A stretch of 64,000 nt of DNA, from NCBI GenBank assembly GCA_963585895.1, contig OY757904.1:154292919-154356918 (forward strand), written 5' to 3'. The position numbers and the translations under genes were made by a program. Source of the stretch: Sepioteuthis lessoniana (Eukaryota > Mollusca > Cephalopoda > Myopsida > Loliginidae). Shown here piece after piece: positions 55,981 to 64,000 of the stretch (position 1 is the stretch's first letter; each line of letters starts with the position of its first letter). Below the pieces are notes generated by a model. That model was not told the origin of the DNA. It ran no database searches and was given only the letters and a program-made list of their open reading frames with translations.

Positions 55981-55981
55981 C
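55950..55981. repeat. (TATC)n microsatellite
   Basis: Eight TATC units; they supply the stop codon of the neighbouring reverse-strand frame. Confidence -1.
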
Positions 55982-56160
55982 GCTTCTTGTATTTGTTGTT
56001 TCGGTGGAATTAAACGAGGAGATATTAATTTCCGAATGGCCCCCGTATTTAAAAAGTTTTCGATATTTGGTTTGGATATACAAACCCAAGTAGCTGTATA
56101 TAAAATATATCTCACAATGGCTTGCCAGACAAATATAAGATGATATTCTAAACTTGCCAT
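55975..56160 (-). other. Unexplained 61-codon reading frame
   Basis: The reverse frame starts MASLEYHLIFVWQAIVRYIL and continues ATWVCISKPNIENFLNTGAI and PRLIPPKQQIQEAR until a stop in the TATC repeat. Composition is balanced and not repeat-like. A stop lies two codons upstream of the ATG. No family was recognised; it may be an exon, a transposon fragment or chance. Confidence -1.
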
Positions 56161-56239
56161 CTTTTATGAGACGAATAAGGAAAATAAAGATATTTTAAAG
56201 ATAACATGTTGAAGCTGGTGTCTTCTTAAGGTGAGATTG

Positions 56240-56345
56240 TTTTATCGTAAATTTTCAGATTGAGGACACCAACTGGCAAAGTAGGAGTCAGCGACGGATC
56301 GTATTTACATCCGGTCTGCTGCGCGCTTATTTGTGTGTAAGAGGG
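56240..56345 (+). other. Possible isolated exon or element end
   Basis: TATCGTAAATTTTCAG (ending about 56259) is an acceptor-like sequence followed by a short GC-richer open frame (IEDTNWQSRSQRRIVFTSGL) to GTGTAAGAG near 56335, a donor-like site. No partner exons were found. Confidence -1.
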
Positions 56346-56554
56346 AGCGTAAGGAAGTGACTGGGGTTGGTGGTTAACAAGAAATGACTTTTCACTGACA
56401 CATTGTGTCTGAGAATTGACCTTAGTAATGTTTTATGCATGAGCTGTGATGTTTTTACACGAGAAATTCCTATCGTACATGACTGACATGTGAGAAAATG
56501 ATCGCGTAAAAAACAGAAAGAACGAAAACGGGCTTTTATATATATAGAGAGAAT

Positions 56555-56665
56555 AAATGGGTTTATACCTTTCCCCAAGGGTATACGTCCAACAGTGAAC
56601 GTAAACAGCGTGACTGGTGTTCGAACTCACTTTCTAAGATATCACCGTCCACACGAACTACCAAT
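56555..56665 (-). repeat. SINE family E, 5' part
   Basis: ATACCTTTCCCCAAGGGTAT, CAGTGAACGTAAACAGCGTG and TGTTCGAACTCAC, the reverse of the core and box B. Confidence -1.
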
Positions 56666-56706
56666 AGAATTTAAAGCGAGGTAGCTGAGCGAGAAAGAAA
56701 AGCCAG

Positions 56707-56708
<2 letters not shown>

Positions 56709-56763
<55 letters not shown>
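56709..56763. repeat. (GA)n microsatellite
   Basis: About 27 GA units. Confidence -1.
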
Positions 56764-56765
<2 letters not shown>

Positions 56766-56814
56766 ATTGAAAGAAGAGAGTAAAAAGAGAAAAAGCTTGT
56801 AGAGAGGATGGGTT

Positions 56815-57255
56815 GATTGATTGATTTTTGACAGCAGGTCAACCTGTCTTGGGTTATTTTATGTCTAGAAGTTAGGGAATCGCGTTCACTGTGCATTTAT
56901 TTTTTCATTTTTTGTCTGGTTGTTTTTGAAGAGTGTTTTTTTTTGTTCGAACAATAATCCTTAGTAAAAAAAATTAAAGCTTCAAGTAACTATTCCTATA
57001 ATTTATAGTTTGATGGCATCATGTAATCCTATCAAATAAAAATAATATTCAAATACGAGAGGATTGGTTTATTGATTTATTTCAACGCCATGTTAACTCG
57101 TCAAGCGTTTTTTTAATACTCCGAGCTTGAGTACCACGTACATTGTTCAATTAAATTTACTTTTTTTGTGTAATTGTTTGTTAAGAGTTTTTGCACACAG
57201 TTATCAGATATCAAGTATTCCTATCTTAGACAAATAATCTACCATGATAATTGTA
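56815..57255 (-). repeat. Diverged tails of family A' (two)
   Basis: GACAGCAGGTCAACCTGTCT (about 56830) and TCAACGCCATGTTAACTCGT (about 57080), each followed by GTTATTTTA or GTTTTTTTA and array-like sequence (TGCACACAGTTATCAG). Confidence -1.
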
Positions 57256-57259
57256 GGGC

Positions 57260-57490
57260 TTGGTTTCTTTGTTTAATGGCATATCAACCTTTATGGGTTA
57301 TTTAATGCCAAAGCCATTTTTTATAAAAGAACATTCCTAGTAGAATTTAACCCTTAACTGGTGGAGATGAGGATGTTCATGCCTTTCCCAAGGGTATTAA
57401 TCCGAAAGTGAACGTAATAGTGCGATTCGAGTTCGAACTTGCATACTTTGGAGCCGCAGTCCAGCACGTTAACCTCTACACTACAGTTTT
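57260..57490 (-). repeat. SINE family E copy
   Basis: GGCATATCAACCTTTATGGG tail, CCTTTCCCAAGGGTATTAAT, GAAAGTGAACGTAATAG, GAGTTCGAACTTG and TTAACCTCTACACTAC. Confidence -1.
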
Positions 57491-58435
57491 AAGTATTCTT
57501 ATCTATTTCTAATAATTGTACGGTTTCAAGTAATGAAATTCTTATTTAATGATAATTATTTGTTTGTACCTGATTATATGGTTTCAAGTAACTAATGATA
57601 ATCCTTATTAACCATTTTATCTTCAAGTAATTCTTTTTAATAAAAATAATTAATGGTTTTTTGGCAACAAGTTTTCTATCAAATGATTAATGTGATGGTT
57701 AGTTGTATCAATTATTTTATAATTTAGTTTGGTCATGTTGCGGTTTAATCTGGGGTCTTTTAGTTACCTAAAATCTTTGAGTGGTTATGTAAGTCAAAGT
57801 GGAAAGGTCAAATGCGTGCACAGGAGGCTGATGTTTAACACCTGACGTCAAAATAACTTTTGGGGAAAGACAGGAAGGTCAAATGTAAATAAAATAGATT
57901 CATGTCGTGTCATAAGTTTGATTGAGGTAAAATAAAAACACAATGAAATTTAGGGACACGTGTGATGATCATGATGATATAGCCGAAAAACTTAGTGAGA
58001 TGACATCGCACTAATGATATACTTCAATTTAGAATATATAAAAATGAGCTAATTTTGAAAATTAGTTGTTAATCGAGTTGTGAGTTGATAAGGTGAGATC
58101 CACACAGCCTTTCGGGGCAACGACAGGGAGTGGTTGACTCTGTGTAGCGGCAAGTGTGTCTCTCTTCATTAACTCTCTCTCTCTCGCTCTCTCTTGTGCT
58201 TCGATGACTGCTAGAAAACTGTATGCAGTTTGAATTATAAATACCTTCGTATCAGGAATAACTAAATCACCTGGTGTTTAAGAAGTGAAACATTTATTGA
58301 TGTTTGAGATTGTACCATGGTATTGCACTCTTCACATTCGTTAGCATAGTACCACATTTGTACCGTGATAAGCATAGAATCAAATTTGGTACCGTGACAA
58401 ACATAGTATCACATTTTTATAGATTACGAGTAAAT
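57491..58435. other. Unassigned stretch
   Basis: Array-like TTTCAAGTAA units to about 57640, then unique sequence. 57830-57860 contains CACCTGACGTCA. No coding frame is supported. Confidence -1.
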
Positions 58436-58439
58436 CTTT

Positions 58440-58690
58440 AACTGAACTATTTGACCCAAAGATGAGACCCTAACAGGTGCAACTAATCCGGGCCAGAGTA
58501 AACTAATGGCAATTACAGGGTTAATTCACACTTCCTAGATTTCCAGATCGGGAACCTCACCACCTGATAAAAATTAGTGTCTAAGCAAGGATACTAACTT
58601 GGGGGGGGTAGGTTTGTCTTACTCCCTTACAGGGAATACAGCCAGCGTATTCTCAACCTCGTCAACTGGGTATGTACTGAGCTACGTCTA
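58440..58690 (-). repeat. Variant family A (A') copy
   Basis: TTTGACCCAAAGATGAGACC, CAGGTGCAACTAATCCGGGC, TCACCACCTGATAAAAATTA and CAGCCAGCGTATTCTCAACC. Confidence -1.
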
Positions 58691-59196
58691 ACATATAAAC
58701 CTTTCCAGTAAATGTTGTTAAGATATAATCATCCATATAAGAATTGATCAGGCTGATCGGTTTGGGGATCTCACCAGAACCGATGTTTTCAAATCACTGA
58801 CAGAATAAAGCAATGCATAATCTGACGGCACACCACTTACCACGTTACTACCAACCACAGAGGATACCTATTACAGCTTGAATTGTTTTGTTCACGTGAT
58901 ATACACGCTGCAAAGTAACACGTACCAAAATATTTTTCCAAAATATTGCAAAAATTTTGACTCATCAAAATAAATTTTCATGAAAAATGATCAGGTTCCA
59001 CTTATTTGGGGGTATATTTTAGCTTTAAAAAGACCATGTATATTGATTATGATGAAAATGAAATCATAAAAGATGAAAAAGAAGAGGTTGACTAACCGGC
59101 TTTGAACCTCACTCGTCAGAGCTATAATTGACCCCCCCCAGAACCTACTAAAAACTAGAAAAAAAAAAAGACAACAAAACAAATATATGTAGGGAG

Positions 59197-59496
59197 TTGA
59201 AAATAGTAATAGAGAAGTGTTTAAAAAACGGGGAATGGATAGAAACAACATTAAGTCTATGTAATCATTCCTTCTGTTTACAGAAGAAAGGCTGTTTAGA
59301 TCTAATAGAGATCGTTTCTAAAAATTTTTTTGATGAAACAGAGAATGAGTCTTGCTTAGAATGGAAAGTCGACATTAAATTTGTTGGTGCACTTACGATT
59401 ATTTATCATGTGACCTGCGGTGGAAAACCCGTATTATTTATTCAGTACATCCGTAGTATGGTAGTTAAAATTCTGGATTTAATAGAAAAATGTTGA
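59197..59496 (+). other. Unexplained 99-codon reading frame
   Basis: Starts MKIVIEKCLKNGEWIETTLS, then NHSFCLQKKGCLDLIEIVSK, DETENESCLEWKVDIKFVGA, and ends MVVKILDLIEKC. Composition is balanced with several Cys, and no microsatellite or known repeat underlies it. CATTCCTTCTGTTTACAG ending at 59282 would be a good splice acceptor in frame. No family was recognised. It may be an orphan exon, an old transposon fragment or a chance frame. Confidence -1.
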
Positions 59497-59499
59497 TTG

Positions 59500-59632
59500 A
59501 TCCGTACAAAGATTTTTGATAAGATGTTGCACAAGGCCGTTTGAATGGGACACCCAATGAGACTCGAACTCATTTGCGAATATTTAGTAGTTTAGCTTGT
59601 TAACCATTACACCACCGAAGGCGCCCATTCTA
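59500..59632 (-). repeat. SINE family F copy
   Basis: TTGCACAAGGCCGTTTGAAT, CACCCAATGAGACTCGAACT (T-arm), AACCATTACACCACCG (D-arm) and AGGCGCCC end. Confidence -1.
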
Positions 59633-59747
59633 AAATGTTGTTCGACACTCGGTTCGAGATTCTATCTATATCATATCCAGTAGTTTTTATCTATTCCTCC
59701 TTTTTTTTATCCTTCTATATTACCATTCTTCACTGCCTACCTATTGG

Positions 59748-60322
59748 CCCAGTCGGCTGGAGCAGTAGAATACTCCGACTGCATTTCTGCAGAGGGGTAA
59801 TACTCCCCCAACAAGTGTCCTGAATATGGCACTAAACAATCCGATGGTGAAGTTCCAGTGATGCTGGAGCTTTGGGGAATGCTGAGTACCCCTTCATTGG
59901 TATCGGTCTCAGATCTACTCTGGCCCGGCGTAGTAGCACAAGCGAAACTGAATTGTTTAAACTAAACTGAATTCCTTGAAATAGAACTGTTTTGTCATTT
60001 AAACTGCGTACTTATGCTAAACTGAATCGTTTGAAATAGAACTGTTTTTGACATTGAAACTGTACTTACGCTTAACTGAACTGTTTGAAATAGAACTATT
60101 TTTGACATTTAACTGTGTGTAAACAAAAGCTATACTTATACTAAACTAAATTGTTTGAATTAGATCTGTTTGAATAAACTGAGTAGCTTGAAATAGAAAT
60201 GTTTTTTACAAACTGTTTACTTATGCCAAACTTAATTGTTTGAAATAAAAGTGTTTATTAGTATGAAAATGGATTTGGCATTAAATAACCTACAAAGGTT
60301 GATACACCATAAAACTCAAGCA
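59748..60322 (+). repeat. Family A, complete copy
   Basis: CCCAGTCGGCTGGAGCAGTA, CTGCAGAGGGGTAATACTCC, body to GGCGTAGTAGCAC, type 1 array of about seven units, AAAATGGATTTGGCATTAAA and GGTTGATACACCATAAAACT. Confidence -1.
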
Positions 60323-60344
60323 AACAAATAAAATACCTACATAT

Positions 60345-60430
60345 AGTCACCTTTGTGAGTTCGATTCTCACTGAGCGCCTCATACTTCTGGCTTTGTACC
60401 AAATCTAAGCTTAGTGAATTACAACACCCT
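60345..60430 (+). repeat. SINE family F remnant
   Basis: GTGAGTTCGATTCTCACTGA, GGCTTTGTACCAAATCTAAG. Confidence -1.
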
Positions 60431-61055
60431 GTCTTATGCTATATGTAAACAAAGCTTAGTACCATATTGTTGCCTTTTTTTAATCGTATCATAAGCTCGA
60501 TTAAAGATTTGACAAGCGAGATAAAAAAAAAACAAACTGGGAAGCTTGCGTTTTCTTTTTCATCTTTTATGTTTTAATTTTCATCATGAACAAGAAATAT
60601 TCTCTTATTAAAGCAATTAAAAAAAATTCTGAACTACAAATAAAATCTTAAAAGTACATATTGAATATCCTCGATCAGAAAAGATGTCCGTGATAGACAT
60701 TTTATTCAATCAGATCTCACTTAAGTCATCAGTTAGATAATCTACCACAGAACTTCAAGTATTTTTGTAGATTGTCACACACAGAAAACAGACATAAGTT
60801 CTTTTTTTTTTGTTCTCATTCAAAGTCGAGTATGCACTTGCCTGAACTCGATTGCTGACTGAGCAAACCTACAACTCTTTATTGATTTTAGCTGACGTCA
60901 CACTCTCAGCATGGATTATTGATATAAAGAAACTGGTGGTTGTTTAAAAAAAGAACCAGTGCGCTAAAATTAATAGCATTTCAGCATTTTAATATTTGCT
61001 TGTTTGTAAATATAAGAGACTAAAGATATATCAACATCTTAGGAGTCACCTAATA
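60431..61055. other. Unassigned stretch
   Basis: AT-rich; a short GC-richer patch (60830-60910, with AGCTGACGTCAC) has no coding frame. Confidence -1.
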
Positions 61056-61056
61056 G

Positions 61057-61059
<3 letters not shown>

Positions 61060-61135
<76 letters not shown>
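61060..61135. repeat. (CA)n microsatellite
   Basis: About 37 uninterrupted CA units, the longest CA run in the window. Confidence -1.
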
Positions 61136-61136
<1 letters not shown>

Positions 61137-61187
61137 CATTGGATGCTATAAAAGTGACAGGTTCTCAATCTGTGTATAGTGATAATT

Positions 61188-61191
<4 letters not shown>

Positions 61192-61242
<51 letters not shown>
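61192..61242. repeat. (TA)n microsatellite
   Basis: About 25 TA units. Confidence -1.
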
Positions 61243-61245
<3 letters not shown>

Positions 61246-61509
61246 TTATTCGGTCCAGTTAAATCGGAGTTGGAAGTAATTACATCAGGACAAAAAACCA
61301 TTCAACAGTGAACATTTAAATTTTCCTGGTAAAGAGCTCAATGTAACTGACATTACTGAGCAATAATTTCTTAAAGAAAAAACAAAAACCGGTCACAATA
61401 GGATTATAAATTTATTTCCATCCTGTTATGGGATTTGATATAAATCAAAAATACCAAAAAAAAATTAACAGGACTTCTTCAGATCTTATGGATAAAATCT
61501 ATATATAAA

Positions 61510-61514
<5 letters not shown>

Positions 61515-61560
<46 letters not shown>

Positions 61561-61577
61561 TATATATATATATATAG
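61515..61577. repeat. (TA)n microsatellite, interrupted
   Basis: Two TA runs split by TTTTG. Confidence -1.
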
Positions 61578-61804
61578 CCGTGTTAGCTAAATAGAATTAT
61601 TTTTTATTGCTCTAGGGTTGTATTTCCCCAAATTTTGCACCTCCTGGCTACAAACCGAGAGCTCCCTTGTACTCCTTTTTATTATTAATAGGAGTACTTC
61701 AAATTCAAAACAAACACTATGTTTGTGGTTATACCTTTCGAGAACCTTGGCAACTGCAGATGTAAAAAAAAGCAATAATCCCGCATCCCACGTTGATTAC
61801 CGTC

Positions 61805-62780
61805 TAATGGTTGATTGGCTGATTGAATTTTACGGTATAAAAAACCCTTGAGGGTTATTTAATGCCAAATCCTGTTAATACATATATATTAGATACATAT
61901 GATTTGTAAAATAGTTTGTATGTAACATTTTTGAATGAGCCAGAGTTCATTTTTAGTACATAACTAAATGGTTTCAAGCATTTCTATCTAACACTAATAA
62001 TTCTATTTAAAATTTATCAATTGTTTGTCCATAGTTAAATGATTTCAAGTATTCCTAAAACAAATAATTTTATTTACTATTAATCATTTGTTTGAACATA
62101 GTTAAATAGTTTCAAGTATTGCTATGTAACAGTAACAATCTAATCTAACATCTGTCATTTGTTTGCACACATTAAAATGAATATATATATATATATATAT
62201 GTGTATGATTTGTAAGTGAATAGTTTGTTGGTAATTTCATTCTTACAACTAATTTGTTTGCACACAATAAAGTATTGATTTTGTTTCTACAGTTATATGC
62301 TTTCAAGTATTGTTATCTAATACTAATAATTCTATTTAATATTAACCATTTGTTTGCACACAGTGAAGTGGTTACAAGTATTGCTACTGAACACAAATTA
62401 TTTCATTCAACACTATCCATTCATTTATACAGTCAAATAGTTCCAAGTATTACAATGTAGTACCAATAACTCTATTTTACATACAACTAAATTGTTGCAA
62501 TTATTGCTATCTAACACTAATAATTATATTTAATATTAATCATTTGTTTTCACACAGTTAAACAGTTTTAAGTATTGCTATTTGATATTAATAATTCAAT
62601 TTAACACCAGTCATTAGTTTGCATACAATTAAATTGTCAAACAGTTCTATTTGAACTGTAGATAGGACCGTAACAGGTACAAGCAACATGGATCAGAGTG
62701 GACCTGAGAGTAATGGTAATGAAGAGGTACTCCACATTCCCCTAAGCAGAGGTAATTTATTTGGATACAGTTAAATGGTT
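61805..62780 (-). repeat. Family A copy with a long type 2 array
   Basis: TTTTACGGTATAAAAAACCC tail, then at least ten diverged units combining TTTGTTTGCACACAGT, AAATGGTTTCAAGTATTGCT and TAATAATTC, then part of the body (GAGTGGACCTGAGAGTAATG). The array is interrupted by an RTE insertion at 62790 and resumes at 63892. Confidence -1.
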
Positions 62781-62789
62781 TCAAGTATA

Positions 62790-63892
62790 GCTATGGCGAC
62801 ATTACTATTTGTCGACTTTACCAAGGCCTTCGATTCCATTCACAGAGGGAAGATGGAACAAATCCAACTAGCATACGGCCTGCTAAAAGAAACCGTAGCA
62901 GCAATAATGATCCTCTATAGAAACACCAAAGTGAAAGTACGTTCACCAGATGGAGACACAGAATACTTCGACATTGTAGCAGGAGTACTACAAGGGAACA
63001 CACTAGCCCCATACCACTTTATCATATGTCTAGACTACGTGCTTAGAACGTCGATCAATAAAATCAGAGAGAACGGCTTCGAGCTAACAAAGAAAAGAAG
63101 CAGAAAATACCCCGCAAAAACAATTACCGACGCCGACTACGCCGATGACATAGCTTTACTAGCAAATACACCCAACCAAGCCGAAACACTACTGCATAGT
63201 TTGGAACGAGTTGCCGCAGGCATTGGCCTCCAGTCAATGCACACAAAACTGAATATATGTGCTTTTATCAGAAAGGCGACATTTCCACACTAGACGGAAC
63301 CTCTCTGAAACTGGTTGACAAATTCACCTACCTAGGAAGCAGTGTCTCATCAACTGAAAAAGACATCGACACTCGGCTAACGAAGGCCTGGATTGATATC
63401 GATAAGCTATCGGTCATATGGAAATCAGACCTGACCGATAAAATGAAACGCAGTTTCTTCCAGGCAGCGGTCGTGTCGATACTGCTGTATGGATGCACCA
63501 CCTGGACGTTAACAAAACGGCTGGAAAAGAAGCTAGACGGCAACTACACAAGGATGTTATGAGCAATATTAAACAAGTCCTAGCGGCAACACCCCACAAG
63601 GAACCAACTATACGGCCACCTGCCTCCTATCACGAAAATTATCCAAGTTAGACGAACCAGGCACGCAGGACACTGCTGGAGGAGCAGAGACGTGCTCATA
63701 AGTGATTTACTCCTATAGACCCCCACTTATGGCCGAGAAAAAGCAGGATGACCAGCTCGAACATACATACAGCAGCTATGTGAAGATACAGGATGTAGCC
63801 CTGAAGACCTGTCAGAGGCGATGAGCGATAGGGAGAAGTGGCGAGAGAGGATCAAGGATATCAGTGCAGGTGGCACGACATGATAATGATGA
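62790..63892 (+). mobile_element. RTE-like LINE, 1.1 kb copy inserted in a family A array
   Basis: Reads LLFVDFTKAFDSIHRGKMEQ, GVLQGNTLAPYHF, the catalytic block DADYADDIALLANTPN, then one missing base near 63231 shifts the frame; KLVDKFTYLGSSVSSTEKDI, VSILLYGCTTWTLTKR and LDGNYTRML follow to a premature TGA (63560). The terminal region has further stops. It extends about 120 bases further 5' than the copy at 35.6 kb. The flanks repeat AAATGGTTTCAAGTAT. Confidence -1.
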
Positions 63893-64000
63893 AATGGTTT
63901 CAAGTATTGCTATAAAATACTAATAATTCAATTTGACACTCATTTGTTTTCACTCACCTAAATAGTTTCAAGTATAGAAAATGGCTACCTAATATCTCTA
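63893..64000 (-). repeat. Continuation of the family A type 2 array
   Basis: AAATGGTTTCAAGTATTGCT, TAATAATTCAATTTGACACT, TTGTTTTCACTCACCTAAAT; runs off the window. Confidence -1.

Noticed and set aside
1-64000. CRISPR arrays, bacterial operons or phage genes
   Set aside because: Spaced repeats here are microsatellites or SINE minisatellites without unique spacers, and the only gene has introns; nothing prokaryotic is present.

Overview
The window is eukaryotic, AT-rich, repeat-saturated DNA. It has one convincing protein-coding gene with introns, dense microsatellites (TATC, AT, CA, GA, ATG), several tRNA-headed SINE-like families, and many 5'-truncated non-LTR retrotransposons. A ferritin with a canonical iron-responsive element, together with this repeat style, points to a mollusc, most likely a coleoid cephalopod. 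That placement is inference; no database search was possible.

The gene is a four-exon ferritin on the + strand: coding exons 17809-17913, 21634-21780, 23897-24022 and 28487-28609, encoding 166 residues. All three introns are phase 0 and lie at the positions used in animal ferritin genes. A TATA-like box (17640), a possible initiator (17667), a well-formed IRE hairpin (17674-17713) and an AATAAA signal (28696) give a complete transcription unit of about 11 kb. The protein is unusual: aligned to human H ferritin, two of six ferroxidase ligands are replaced (E62 by Lys, Q141 by Trp), and helix D is about three residues short.

Layout. 1-17.2 kb: intergenic repeats, including RTE-like LINE 3' ends, SINE-like families, a decayed mariner (13.5-14.5 kb), a 1.1 kb reverse-strand RTE fragment (15.2-16.3 kb), a foldback hairpin (6.14-6.25 kb) and a cluster of alternately inverted SINE copies (11.2-12.95 kb). 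17.6-28.7 kb: the ferritin gene, its introns filled with SINEs, a second LINE family with a probable restriction-enzyme-like endonuclease (L2), and a hAT-like element with recognisable terminal inverted repeats. 28.7-64 kb: more repeats, the best-preserved RTE copy (35.6-36.6 kb, one nonsense codon), mariner remnants (31-32.4 kb), tRNA-like SINEs, and two short unexplained reading frames (about 56.0 and 59.3 kb).

Repeat family names used here are local. A: SINE-like, with a 5' body, an internal minisatellite and a tail containing GGTTGATATGCCA. C, D, E, F and G: SINE-like families, mostly with tRNA-like heads. RTE and L2: LINE families. Repeat boundaries were judged by eye and are approximate, typically within 10-40 bases. 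No CRISPR, operon or bacterial feature is present.
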